Below, piece by piece: positions 15,267 through 23,423 of a stretch of DNA of 64,000 nt. The translations under genes and the position numbers were made by a program. This DNA is from an uncultured Verrucomicrobiota bacterium (lineage in GTDB: Bacteria; Verrucomicrobiota; Verrucomicrobiia; Limisphaerales; UBA9464): positions 20,496-84,495 of the forward strand of contig CAIXUG010000083.1 in assembly GCA_903922605.1 (NCBI GenBank), given 5' to 3'. Each line of letters starts with the position of its first letter. The stretch's first letter is position 1. The notes below the pieces were generated by a model, which did not search any database, was not told the origin of the DNA, and worked only from the letters and a program-made list of their open reading frames with translations.

Positions 15267-16676
15267 TCAGGCGGCGAGCAGGTCCCTCCGCAACCCGGTC
15301 TGTTTGATGATCACATCCACCAGCCGCTCGAGCCGGCTGGAACGCGAGGCCTTCACCAGCACCGCGTCCCCGGCGCGCAGATAATGCAGCAGCGCGGGGG
15401 CCGCCAGCTCCACGCCCGGGAAGGCGCAGGCGCGGTCGGTGCCGGCGGATTCGGCGGTGAGCACCGACCAGCGGCCCACGGCAAACACGGCGTCGATCCC
15501 CAGGCGGGCGGCCGCTCGACCGACCTCCGCGTGCGCGGTCTCGGAGTGGCGGCCCAGTTCCGCCATATCGCCAAGCACCGCCACACGGCGGCCCGCACAC
15601 GGGAGGTCGGAGAGCGTTTGCAGCGCCGCCAACATGGAGTCGGCATTCGCGTTGTAAGTGTCGTCCAGTATCCGGATGCCCGCGACCTCGCGGACATTGA
15701 GACGCTGTTTTGCAGGGACAGAAACCGCCAGGCCGTCGCGGGCGTCGCCAGGCGACATGCCCAGCTCACAGACGACCGCCAGTCCTAACAGCGCGTTGGG
15801 AACTGAATGACGGCCTGGCAAAGGGATCGTAAATTCGCCGCACCAATCGGGTCGGGGTGCGGTCACGGAAAAGGTCGTGGCTTCCCACGTCATCTGGCGG
15901 ATTTCGGCGCGCCATTCGTTGGCGGGGCCGAAGCCGACCCGCACGACGCGGGCGCGGGTGCGGCCCGCGAGATGCTTCTGGAAGGAGCATTCGCCGTTCA
16001 GCACCAGCAGCCCGCCTTCCGCAGCGGTCGGCAGCTGCTGGGCCAGTGTGCCTTCCTCGGCGGCCACCCCGGCAAGGTCGCCGAAGAATTCCAGATGCTC
16101 GCGGCCAATGCTCGTGACGATGCCGATGCGCGGCGCGATCATCTCCACCAGCGGAGCCAGTTCGCCCGGATGATTGGTGCCTGCCTCGAGCACGGCGGCA
16201 CCATGCGTCGGCTCCAGCCGCAGCAGCGTGGCGGGCACGCCGATGTCGTTGTTGAAGCTCGCCTCGCTCTTTAGGGTGGAGCACTTGCGGGCCAGCAGGC
16301 TGGCAAGAATCTCCTTCGTGGTGGTTTTGCCGTTGGAGCCGCCGACGCAGATCACCGGCAGGTCGAACTGCCGCCGATACGCCGCGGCGATCCGGCCATA
16401 GGCGGACCGGGTCTCCTCCACGATGATGGCCGGCGTCTGTGGCGGCATTTTCGCCAGCTGGCTGCGCGCGATGACCACTGCCACCGCCCCTTTGGAGCGG
16501 ACTTCCGCCAGAAAGTCGTGGCCGTCGAACCGTTCACCGGCCACGGCCACAAACAGGTCACCGGACCGCACGTCTCGGGAGTCCGTGACCACGCGCAACA
16601 CCGTGATGGCGGGAGAAATCAGGAGAGATTCCCCGCCCGTGGCGGTAACAAAGAAGCTGAGGGGGCGCGGGTCCAT
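15267..16676 (-). CDS. murF: UDP-MurNAc-tripeptide--D-Ala-D-Ala ligase MurF
   Basis: The 469-residue cytoplasmic Mur ligase adds D-Ala-D-Ala to the UDP-MurNAc tripeptide. It has an N-terminal substrate domain (TDSRDVRSGDLFVAVAGERF DGHDF region), a normal P-loop in CVGGSNGKTTTKEILASLL, FNNDIGVPATLLRL, the EAGTNHPGEL loop, IGREHLEFFGD, and the C-terminal ILDDTYNANADSMLAAL and AVLGDMAELG motifs. It is the only Mur ligase in the cluster with an intact ATP-binding loop, in contrast to the MurE-like protein nearby. Confidence 0.94.
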   Translation of the reverse strand: MDPRPLSFFVTATGGESLLISPAITVLRVVTDSRDVRSGDLFVAVAGERFDGHDFLAEVRSKGAVAVVIARSQLAKMPPQTPAIIVEETRSAYGRIAAAYRRQFDLPVICVGGSNGKTTTKEILASLLARKCSTLKSEASFNNDIGVPATLLRLEPTHGAAVLEAGTNHPGELAPLVEMIAPRIGIVTSIGREHLEFFGDLAGVAAEEGTLAQQLPTAAEGGLLVLNGECSFQKHLAGRTRARVVRVGFGPANEWRAEIRQMTWEATTFSVTAPRPDWCGEFTIPLPGRHSVPNALLGLAVVCELGMSPGDARDGLAVSVPAKQRLNVREVAGIRILDDTYNANADSMLAALQTLSDLPCAGRRVAVLGDMAELGRHSETAHAEVGRAAARLGIDAVFAVGRWSVLTAESAGTDRACAFPGVELAAPALLHYLRAGDAVLVKASRSSRLERLVDVIIKQTGLRRDLLAA

Positions 16677-16677
16677 G

Positions 16678-17445
16678 TTACCTCATCGTGAACGCCGCGT
16701 TGACCACTGCGGTGATGGTCTTCTCGCGGCTCGTGGTGTCGTTGCGGCCTTCCCAGCTCGTCTCGCTGGAATAAAGCGGCGTAATCTGGAAAACACCCAT
16801 CTTGGCCGAGCGCAGCCCGCCGATGCTGCGTCCACCCTGGACCGAAATCTGGTCGGCCCGCGCGCGGGCGTCCTTCGTCGCCTCGGCGAGCATTTCGACC
16901 TTGGCATCGCCGGCCTTGGTGTAAACGAATTCCGGCGCGGCGGGCGCAAGCTGCACGCCCTGCTCGACCAGCGTGGCGGAGTCGCGGTCCAGCTGCATCA
17001 GGCGGTCCACGTCGGCCGAGCGGATCTCGACCTTCTGCTCCAGCTTGTAGCCGACGATGTGCGTGCTGGAGGTTTCCCCGCCGTTGTTCTTGAGGGTCTG
17101 GAGTCCTTCCATCTCGTTGATCACGATCGGGGTGAACGTGTGGTTGGTGATGCCGCCGGCGGCGAAGAAGGCGGCCACTTTCGAGCGGTCCTCCTTCAGC
17201 CGCTGCTGCGCCTCGAGCAGCGTGCCTGCGGTCACGTTGAACGTGGCCCGCCACACGATGAAATCCGCCATGACATTGCGGCGCGCGGAGCCGGTGACCG
17301 CGATGGAGTCGGAGTCCGCAATCTTGAGCCATGTGCGTGTGAAGAGCATCGCCGAAAGCACGAGGCCGGCGGCCAGAAACAGCCCGGCCAGCACCCCGAA
17401 GAGCTGGGGCCGGTAGGTGGCGTTCATGGGCTGGGCGGCGTTCAC
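16678..17445 (-). CDS. SIMPL-domain (DUF541) membrane-anchored protein inside the dcw cluster
   Basis: The 255-residue product has an N-terminal transmembrane helix (LFGVLAGLFLAAGLVLSAML, about residues 15-34). A SIMPL/DUF541 domain follows: SDSIAVTGSARRNVMADFIV, LKEDRSKVAAFFAAGGI, the YKLEQKVEIRSADVDRLMQL strand-helix, and AEATKDARARADQISVQGGR. SIMPL proteins are periplasmic or secreted and mostly uncharacterised. The ATG at 17427 (MNATYRPQ) is an alternative start. It lies 1 bp upstream of murF, so it is very likely co-transcribed with cell-wall genes. This is not a standard dcw member and its role here is unknown. Confidence 0.82.
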   Translation of the reverse strand: MNAAQPMNATYRPQLFGVLAGLFLAAGLVLSAMLFTRTWLKIADSDSIAVTGSARRNVMADFIVWRATFNVTAGTLLEAQQRLKEDRSKVAAFFAAGGITNHTFTPIVINEMEGLQTLKNNGGETSSTHIVGYKLEQKVEIRSADVDRLMQLDRDSATLVEQGVQLAPAAPEFVYTKAGDAKVEMLAEATKDARARADQISVQGGRSIGGLRSAKMGVFQITPLYSSETSWEGRNDTTSREKTITAVVNAAFTMR

Positions 17446-17452
17446 AGGCGGT

Positions 17453-17542
17453 TCAGAGCATGGCCAGCAGGCAGAGCGCGCACAGCAGCACCTTGGCGGT
17501 GAATTCCCAGTTCCAATGGTGCGGGATCGGGTTGGTGCTCAT
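17453..17542 (-). CDS. Possible 29-residue single-TM microprotein
   Basis: Between the murE-like and SIMPL genes, an ATG at 17540-17542 opens a frame reading MSTNPIPHHWNWEFTAKVLL, then a short hydrophobic stretch ending CLLAML and TGA. It would make one transmembrane helix with a His/Trp-rich cytoplasmic or periplasmic end. There is no clear Shine-Dalgarno sequence, but neither ftsW nor other genes here have strong ones. It ends 7 bp before the SIMPL start and could be a real small divisome or wall-related membrane peptide. It may also be chance. Confidence 0.35.
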   Translation of the reverse strand: MSTNPIPHHWNWEFTAKVLLCALCLLAML

Positions 17543-17591
17543 GGTTTGTGGTCCGGTTTGAAGTTGGGCGCTGGCAGCCCGAGGATTTCCG

Positions 17592-18911
17592 TTACAACTC
17601 AGTTCCTCCGTCTCCATGGCCTCGGGCTGCCAGCGCTAAAATTGCGGTCGCATGGTCGTCACAGGGCAGGACGGCACCGCCGACCTCCTGGACGCGCCGG
17701 TGCGCCTTGCCCGCGATCACCACCACGTCGTCCGGTCCGGCGATCCGGATGGCGGCGTGCACGGCGCGCTCGCGGTTCGGTTCAAAGATGAACCGGGCAG
17801 CGGGGGCGGAACTCATCATCTGGGCGGACAGCGCCATGACTGACTCGTGACGTGGGTTGTCGGCGGTCACAAAAATGCGGTCGGCCGCCGAGGCGACCCG
17901 CCCCAGCTCGATCCGGGTGGTGGCGTCAAACTCGGCGGGAGCGCCGGTGACGAGCAGCAGGCGGCCCGGGCCGCGCACCAGTTCGCGCGCTTCGGCCAGC
18001 GCCGTCGCCAGCTCCGCCGGCGTATGTGCCGCGTCAAGAAAGACACCGAACGGCTGTCCCGCGTGAACGGGTTCCAGAAAGCCGGAGGTGGTCCGCAGAG
18101 TCTTCAGCGAGGCCAGCAACGGTTTGCGCGCCGCCCCGGCGGCCAGCGCCGCCTCAAACGCCTCGCGCAACGCGAGGGCGTTGCCCCGGCCGGCCAGCGG
18201 TGCCAGCAAAAATCCATCGGGCAGCGGCAGGCGCAGGCCGCGCCAAGTCAGCACGGTGTCCGGAGCCAGCGGACGGGCTTCGGTCAGGGCGACCGCCCCG
18301 GCAAACTTGGTGCCGGCCAGATTCGTGCTGGTATTGCCGGTGAGTTCGATGACGGCAGAATTGCCACCGGCGCGCTCGTGCTGGGCAAGGAAAGAGTGGA
18401 GTTCCAGCGCGTCCATCTTGGACACGGGCCGGGGCAGGCGGCGGTCGCCGGCCTCGCAGCCGAGTTCCCCCAGCAGTGCGACGTCACGTCCCGTGGCACG
18501 CAGCAGCCGGGCGAGCAGGTTCGCGACATTCGAGGAATGACGGCGGGTTCCCGGGGCCGCGCTGTCGGGCGCTTGGACGATGAACAGTTCAAGCCGCTGC
18601 GCGGCGTTGCCAAAGAGAGCCGAAGCCGCCTCGGCGTAGGCCGCGTGGGCGTCCGCAACTTCCAGGCGCGGCAGGTTCGGCGGCAGCATCGTGTCCGGCT
18701 CGCAGATGATGGCCGCAGCCCCGCGCTCGGCGGCGGCAAACACCTGATACGGGTTGGCCCCACGCGATTCCGGCAGCAGGCAGAAGACGAAGCCGGGCTC
18801 GACGGTGCGCGCATCGTGCGTGACGCCGTGCACCAGCCGCTCGCCCACGCCCCGTGCGGCGAGGCGGGCGTTGCTCAATTTGCGGGCGAAACTGGAGAGG
18901 GGCAGTTGCAT
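17592..18911 (-). CDS. Degenerate MurE-like Mur ligase (P-loop lost)
   Basis: It sits between ftsI and murF, the usual murE place, and the 439-residue product is recognisably MurE-derived. It has an N-terminal HGVTHDARTVEPGFVFCLLP domain, a GRDVALLGELGCEAGDR segment, and DALELHSFLAQHERAG. A C-terminal domain has FLDAAHTPAELATAL, VTADNPRHESV and VVIAGKAHRRVQEVGG. The ATP P-loop expected near residue 120 (G-T-N-G-K-T-T) reads PGTRRHSSNVANLL, without the lysine. The central-domain H-L-D-Y-H-type motif and its carbamylated lysine are not seen, and the middle domain is about 50 residues short. Flanking sequence stays in one frame, so this is not a simple frameshift. It is probably inactive as a ligase; a structural or regulatory role is possible. 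The start at 18911 is 1 bp after ftsI. Confidence 0.78.
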   Translation of the reverse strand: MQLPLSSFARKLSNARLAARGVGERLVHGVTHDARTVEPGFVFCLLPESRGANPYQVFAAAERGAAAIICEPDTMLPPNLPRLEVADAHAAYAEAASALFGNAAQRLELFIVQAPDSAAPGTRRHSSNVANLLARLLRATGRDVALLGELGCEAGDRRLPRPVSKMDALELHSFLAQHERAGGNSAVIELTGNTSTNLAGTKFAGAVALTEARPLAPDTVLTWRGLRLPLPDGFLLAPLAGRGNALALREAFEAALAAGAARKPLLASLKTLRTTSGFLEPVHAGQPFGVFLDAAHTPAELATALAEARELVRGPGRLLLVTGAPAEFDATTRIELGRVASAADRIFVTADNPRHESVMALSAQMMSSAPAARFIFEPNRERAVHAAIRIAGPDDVVVIAGKAHRRVQEVGGAVLPCDDHATAILALAARGHGDGGTEL

Positions 18912-18912
18912 T

Positions 18913-20991
18913 TCAGGGACGGGCGGCGAGGTGAGTAGCGCCACCGGCTGGCAGGGCCAGGGCGGTGGCGTCGTTGGTGCGGGGCGTTGGAGGCAGAGCG
19001 AGATAGCTGCCGACTTCCTGGCCGATCTTGGCGAAAAGCGGGGCGCAGGCCTTGCCGCCATAGCCGGCCTTGCCTTTCAGGATCGGATCATCGGCGGCCA
19101 GCATGATGCAGACCTCGGGGTTTTCCGCCGGGAAGAAGCCGACGAACGAGGCGTAGTAATGGTCGGCCGCATACACTTTCCGGACCGGATCCCATTTCTT
19201 GGCCGTGCCGGTTTTGCCGGCCACGTCGAAGTCCGCCAGCGCCGCCAGCTTGCCGGTGCCGACCAGCACCACCCGGCGCATGGCCCGGATCATCTGGTGG
19301 GCGGTTTCCGGCCGGATGACCTGCCGCACCGCGTGGGGTTCAAACTGGCGTACGGTTTTACCGTCCGCAGTCGTGAGCCGGCGGACCAGGTGCGGCTCCA
19401 TCAGCATTCCCTCGTTCGCGATGGCGGCGGCGGCCATCGCCGTCTGCAGTGGGGTCGCATAAAGGCCGTACCCGAAGGGCAAACTGCTGGAGGTGAGCCC
19501 GTCCCAGCGGGGGATGCCGCCACCGTGTTCACCGCCACACTCGATGCCGGTGCGGGCGAGGAAGCCGAAATTGCGGATGTAGGGCAGAAGCGAATTGGTG
19601 CCGACCTGCAGACCGAGCTTCACGGCCCCCACGTTGCTGGAGTGGGCAAAGGCATCTTCCACCGTCGTGAGGCCGATGTTTTCACCCTGATCGTCGCGGA
19701 TGATGCGGCGGGTGCCGGGCACGTTCCAGTGGCCACCTTCGCAGTTGATCGGCTGCTCCAGACTGACCAGCCCCAGATCCAGCGCCGCAGAATAGGTGAC
19801 CATCTTGAAGGTCGAGCCGGGTTCGGAAGGCTGCATGATCGCGCGGTTCTGCAGCACCTCGAGCGAGGAGACATGGCGGGTGTTCGGGTTCCACGTCGGC
19901 CGGTTGGCCAGGGCGAGGATTTCACCCGTGCGAGGCCGCAGGACAATGGCGCTGATGCTCTTCGGGTTGAGCGTGCGCATGGCGTCGTCCAGCACGTCCT
20001 CGACGATCGCCTGGATGTTCGCATCCAGGGTCAGCACGACGTTGAGACCGTCCGTGGGCGGGATTTCCTGCTGTCGCAGCGGCACCAGCTCACGGCCGCC
20101 GGCACGGCGCGTTTCGATCATGCCATGCGAACCCTGCAGCTCGCGGTCGAACCGCTGCTCAATGCCGGAGGCTCCCAGCAGTTTGACCGGCAGGCGCACG
20201 CCGGGAGCGGGAACTTCGCTGCTGTTGGTGGCGTAACCGAGGACGTGGGCGGCCCGGTGGTCGAGGGTGTAGCGCCGCAGCTCCACGATCTCGGGATACA
20301 GGCCGGCGACGCGGCATTCGTTCGCATTGCTGCGCACGAGCGCGATCTCCGTGTTCAGCGCCTTGAACTGTGCCTTGGTCTGGCGCGACAGGCGCAGGCG
20401 CTCGGGCAGGTTCCACCAGGGCAGCGCCTTCTTGGCCGCGTCTCTGGCCGTGATCAGATTGCTCTTGGTCGTGGCCAGCTCGATTTCACGCTGATAACGG
20501 TTGGTCGTGAAGAAGGCCTCCAGCGCCATCCACCGCTCCATCGGCAGATTGGTGAAGACGCCGTTGTTGTGCCGCATGCGCTCGCGCTGGGCGAGCTGCA
20601 GCGAGACGATGCTGTGGTTGGTCACCCGGTTGGTGACCGCCTGAAGATAGAGCGAGGGCTGCAGCCGGGTGAGCACCTCGGACTCGGGCAGGCCCACATA
20701 GGGTGCGACGATCCGGGCCACCTCCGGCGAGAACTGGCCCACCTTCAGGGGGTCGGCCCGGACCGTGACCGCAAACTCCGAGAGCAGGAGCGGAACCCCG
20801 TTGGCATCCAGCACCGAACCGCGCCGCGCCGGGCGCATCACCCGGCGCAACGTGGCGTCGGCCGAATGCTCCGAAGGATGCGCGGGCTGGATCGCCTGCA
20901 CAAACACGAGCCGACCGGCGAGCACGGCAAAGCCCACACAGTACAGGGCAACAATGCCCCATAGGCGTCGGGTCTGGCTGGTCGGGTTCAT
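18913..20991 (-). CDS. ftsI: Septal peptidoglycan transpeptidase FtsI (PBP3, class B)
   Basis: The 692-residue protein has one N-terminal membrane helix (LWGIVALYCVGFAVLAGRLV), a pedestal domain (RRVMRPARRGSVLDANGVPL), and a transpeptidase domain. The catalytic motifs are intact: SxxK in PSEPGSTFKMVTYS, SxN in FAHSSNVGAVKLG and KTGT in DVAGKTGTAKKWDP. It is longer than E. coli FtsI (588), because of an insertion of about 100 residues in the pedestal (PMERWMALEAFFTTNRYQRE region). It has no PASTA domain. It starts 1 bp after the ftsL-like gene. Confidence 0.93.
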   Translation of the reverse strand: MNPTSQTRRLWGIVALYCVGFAVLAGRLVFVQAIQPAHPSEHSADATLRRVMRPARRGSVLDANGVPLLLSEFAVTVRADPLKVGQFSPEVARIVAPYVGLPESEVLTRLQPSLYLQAVTNRVTNHSIVSLQLAQRERMRHNNGVFTNLPMERWMALEAFFTTNRYQREIELATTKSNLITARDAAKKALPWWNLPERLRLSRQTKAQFKALNTEIALVRSNANECRVAGLYPEIVELRRYTLDHRAAHVLGYATNSSEVPAPGVRLPVKLLGASGIEQRFDRELQGSHGMIETRRAGGRELVPLRQQEIPPTDGLNVVLTLDANIQAIVEDVLDDAMRTLNPKSISAIVLRPRTGEILALANRPTWNPNTRHVSSLEVLQNRAIMQPSEPGSTFKMVTYSAALDLGLVSLEQPINCEGGHWNVPGTRRIIRDDQGENIGLTTVEDAFAHSSNVGAVKLGLQVGTNSLLPYIRNFGFLARTGIECGGEHGGGIPRWDGLTSSSLPFGYGLYATPLQTAMAAAAIANEGMLMEPHLVRRLTTADGKTVRQFEPHAVRQVIRPETAHQMIRAMRRVVLVGTGKLAALADFDVAGKTGTAKKWDPVRKVYAADHYYASFVGFFPAENPEVCIMLAADDPILKGKAGYGGKACAPLFAKIGQEVGSYLALPPTPRTNDATALALPAGGATHLAARP

Positions 20992-20992
20992 G

Positions 20993-21400
20993 TCAACGGG
21001 TGGCCGTGGCCAGGGTCGGCCCGGTACGGACCGGAGTGCGCCGCTCGTTTTCCACCGGCACGGGAGCCGGCAGCGGCAAGGGGCCGGAGGCCGGCAGGGT
21101 GACGAAAAGACGCTGGGATGGGCTGACGTTCACCAGGCCCAGATCCAGTTCCTGCATGCGCTGGCGGAGCTGCGCGGGTGACGAGAGCTGCGCCTGCAGC
21201 ACACGCTGCTGCTGGACGGCGGTCGCCAGTTCCTGCGCGCGGTGCTCCAGCACCACGACCTGCTCGCCCAGGCGCTGATGCGCCTTGCGTTGCAGCACAT
21301 AGCCCAGGGTCATGCCCGCCACCGCGCAGACCGCGAAGAGCACGAACCCGAAGGTCTGCCAGCGGAGCGCCCGGACATCGCGTTTTTGGTTCTTGGCCAT
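20993..21400 (-). CDS. ftsL: FtsL-like divisome protein
   Basis: The 135-residue small bitopic protein is read from the ATG at 21398-21400 (MAKNQKRDVRALRWQTFGFV). One transmembrane helix (FGFVLFAVCAVAGMTLGYVL) is followed by a coiled coil with heptads (LGEQVVVLEHRAQELATAVQ) and a Pro-rich tail. Sequence similarity among FtsL proteins is low, so the call depends on topology and on its position between rsmH and ftsI, with spacings of 2 bp and 1 bp. FtsL forms a bridge with FtsB and FtsQ. Confidence 0.75.
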   Translation of the reverse strand: MAKNQKRDVRALRWQTFGFVLFAVCAVAGMTLGYVLQRKAHQRLGEQVVVLEHRAQELATAVQQQRVLQAQLSSPAQLRQRMQELDLGLVNVSPSQRLFVTLPASGPLPLPAPVPVENERRTPVRTGPTLATATR

Positions 21401-21402
21401 GG

Positions 21403-22350
21403 TCAGAGTTTGGTGATCACCCGGAGCTGGGCGCTGCGGGAGCGGGGGTTGGCGGCGAGTTCTTCTTCGGTCGGCAGGATGGGTTTGCGGGTGACTAGCT
21501 GCGCCCGGGGTGGGCGGGGGATGCGCACGTGCGGCAAGTCTTCCTCGCCCGCCGGCACATCGTAGTCGCGCGCCTCGTTGCGCATGAAATCCTTCACGAT
21601 CCGGTCCTCGCCGGAATGAAAGGTAATGACGGCGAACACGCTGCCGGGAGCCAGCATCTGCAGGACGCCGGCCAGGCCGCGCTGCAATACCACCGTCTCG
21701 TCGTTGACCGTGATGCGCAGCGCCTGGAACGGCTTGGTCGCGGGGTCGGCCTTGCGCCCATGGCGCGGGCATTCCCGCGCAATACACGCCGCCAGCTGCT
21801 TCGTTGTCTCAAACTTCCGCATCTTCCGCTCCCGTTCAATGGCCCGCGCGATCCGCCGCGCGTCCCGCTCACCGTTTTCCCAAAAAATCCGGGCCAGTTC
21901 CTCGACCGGCCACTCGTTCACCACCTGCGCCGCCGTCACCGGGTTGTCCGGCGACATCCGCATGTCGAGCGGCCCGTCCTGCTGGAAGCTGAACCCGCGC
22001 GCCGCCGTATCGAGCTGGTGGGAACTGACGCCCAGATCCAGCAGCGCGCCGGCACAGCTTCCCGCCGGCACCCAGTCCGCCGCCGCGGCGAAATTCATCT
22101 GCCGCAGCTCAAAACGCCCCGCGTAGGCCTGCAGCCGTTCAGCCGCCGCCGCGATGGCGCTCGGATCCTGATCGCAGGCGTAAAGGCGACCCGTCGGGGA
22201 ACTGGCCTCCAGTATCGCCGCGCTGTGCCCAGCTCCACCACAGGTGCCGTCGAAATAGCTCGCGCCGTCCCGGGGACGCAGCGCCGCCAGGGTTTCGGCC
22301 AGCAACACTGGGCGGTGGGCAAAGGGTGGGGTTGGGTTCACGCATGGCAC
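21403..22350 (-). CDS. rsmH: 16S rRNA (cytosine(1402)-N(4))-methyltransferase RsmH
   Basis: The 315-residue SAM enzyme methylates N4 of C1402 in 16S rRNA. Motifs are FAHRPVLLAETLAAL, YFDGTCGGAGHSAAILE, ACDQDPSAIAAA, ALLDLGVSSHQLD, GFSFQQDGPLDMRM and ITFHSGEDRIVKDFMR. It is a standard dcw member, also known as mraW. It lies 2 bp before the ftsL-like gene and 5 bp after the unknown gene at 22356-22868. Confidence 0.95.
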   Translation of the reverse strand: MPCVNPTPPFAHRPVLLAETLAALRPRDGASYFDGTCGGAGHSAAILEASSPTGRLYACDQDPSAIAAAAERLQAYAGRFELRQMNFAAAADWVPAGSCAGALLDLGVSSHQLDTAARGFSFQQDGPLDMRMSPDNPVTAAQVVNEWPVEELARIFWENGERDARRIARAIERERKMRKFETTKQLAACIARECPRHGRKADPATKPFQALRITVNDETVVLQRGLAGVLQMLAPGSVFAVITFHSGEDRIVKDFMRNEARDYDVPAGEEDLPHVRIPRPPRAQLVTRKPILPTEEELAANPRSRSAQLRVITKL

Positions 22351-22355
22351 CGGGG

Positions 22356-22868
22356 TCAGTCGAGTTTAACCACTTGGCCGGCTTTGTTCCGGTCCCGCAG
22401 CCGCCGCCAGGCATGATCCTGGTTGTCATTGGTCGGTGCGGCCGGAGGGGTTTGAAAAAGCACTTTGGGGTCGCGGCGCTCGACCACGGTCAGGCTGTCG
22501 TCATCGCGCAGGCTGTTTTGCAAGGGGCGGACGTTTTGCAGCCGGAATTCGCCCTGGACCAGCCGTCCATCCACACGTCGTCGGTTGCCGCCCAGCAGCC
22601 AGCCAAAAAAACTGTGCTTCGGTTTGAAAACCGACTTAGCAAACGTTAACGTTGAGGTGGGCTTAGTCGGTGCCGCTTGGCTGGCGGGCTTCGCCGGGTC
22701 TGTTGCCTCTTTGGCGTTGGCCGAGGAAAACAAGCCCGCATCGGCGGTGTTATCGGTAACGGACGGTTTAAACTTGGGCACTAGGCCAGGTTCAGCCGCT
22801 CGATAGGCGGGCTTGCGGCCCAAGCCCACCATGCTGCGACCCACTGCGAATAGATTGGACAAGCCCAT
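22356..22868 (-). CDS. Unknown basic, low-complexity protein between mraZ and rsmH
   Basis: The 170-residue product starts MGLSNLFAVGRSMVGLGRKP, has an Ala/Pro/Thr/Ser-rich central part (about residues 40-75), then a conserved-looking segment KHSFFGWLLGGNRRRVDGRL followed by VQGEFRLQNVRPLQNSLRDD and SLTVVERRDPKVLF. I do not recognise a family. There is no signal peptide or membrane helix. Only 3 bp separate it from mraZ and 5 bp from rsmH, so it is embedded in the operon, where standard clusters have no gene. The DNA of its first half is less GC-rich than its neighbours. Confidence 0.7.
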   Translation of the reverse strand: MGLSNLFAVGRSMVGLGRKPAYRAAEPGLVPKFKPSVTDNTADAGLFSSANAKEATDPAKPASQAAPTKPTSTLTFAKSVFKPKHSFFGWLLGGNRRRVDGRLVQGEFRLQNVRPLQNSLRDDDSLTVVERRDPKVLFQTPPAAPTNDNQDHAWRRLRDRNKAGQVVKLD

Positions 22869-22871
22869 AGG

Positions 22872-23405
22872 TCAGAACATGTTTTCGTATCCCTCGGCGG
22901 CGAGAGCGTCGTCCGCCTTGGTGCACTTCTCGAAGATAGCCGGATCCCAGATTTCGAAATGAGTGCCTGCCCCGACAAAGTGGGCCTCCTTATCCAGGCC
23001 GGTTTGCGCGGCCATCTTGGGCGGCAGGCACAGCCGGCCGGCGGGATCGACACTCAGCTCGAACGTATTATGGAAAAGCTTGCGACGCACGGCTCCCGCT
23101 TGGCGGTTGCCGAGGTTCTGACGATCCATCCTTTCGAGCATCGCCTCAAACTGCCGGCGCGTGAGCCCCATGACGTAGGCGAACTCGCGTTCCGACTGCA
23201 TGTGGGAGTGCGGCATCATCACGAGCATGTACTTGGTTTCAGGATCCTGCGGACGCCAGTTGGCCGGAAACTGCACGCGCTTCTGGCCGTCGAGCTTATG
23301 GTCAAAATTCCACGTAAACCGCTGTTCGCCCGACGGCACCAACGCAGACGCCGAGACCCCTGTGGAGGGGGAACTCTCGCTGGCGTTGTTGGTCGATTCG
23401 GACAT
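22872..23405 (-). CDS. mraZ: Transcriptional regulator MraZ
   Basis: The 177-residue protein has two AbrB/SpoVT-like repeats. The first is around FDHKLDGQKRVQFPANWRPQ, and the second around FELSVDPAGRLCLPPKMAAQ with its 'D..GR..LP' signature. In E. coli MraZ represses its own operon by binding upstream repeats. The start at 23405 (MSESTNNASESSPSTG) gives a ~25-residue Ser-rich extension before the first domain. The frame is open further upstream, but that would run through the operator. It is the first gene of the dcw cluster. Confidence 0.92.
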   Translation of the reverse strand: MSESTNNASESSPSTGVSASALVPSGEQRFTWNFDHKLDGQKRVQFPANWRPQDPETKYMLVMMPHSHMQSEREFAYVMGLTRRQFEAMLERMDRQNLGNRQAGAVRRKLFHNTFELSVDPAGRLCLPPKMAAQTGLDKEAHFVGAGTHFEIWDPAIFEKCTKADDALAAEGYENMF

Positions 23406-23423
23406 GAGCGTCGTGACTATTTT

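Noticed and set aside
17592..18911. Explaining the missing MurE P-loop by a frameshift
   Set aside because: Recognisable MurE-like sequence continues in the same frame on both sides of the region, and no alternative frame contains a GTNGKT-like motif there.
18754..20964. 736-codon open frame on the plus strand opposite ftsI
   Set aside because: ftsI on the minus strand has all penicillin-binding motifs; the antisense frame has low-complexity composition and no start context.
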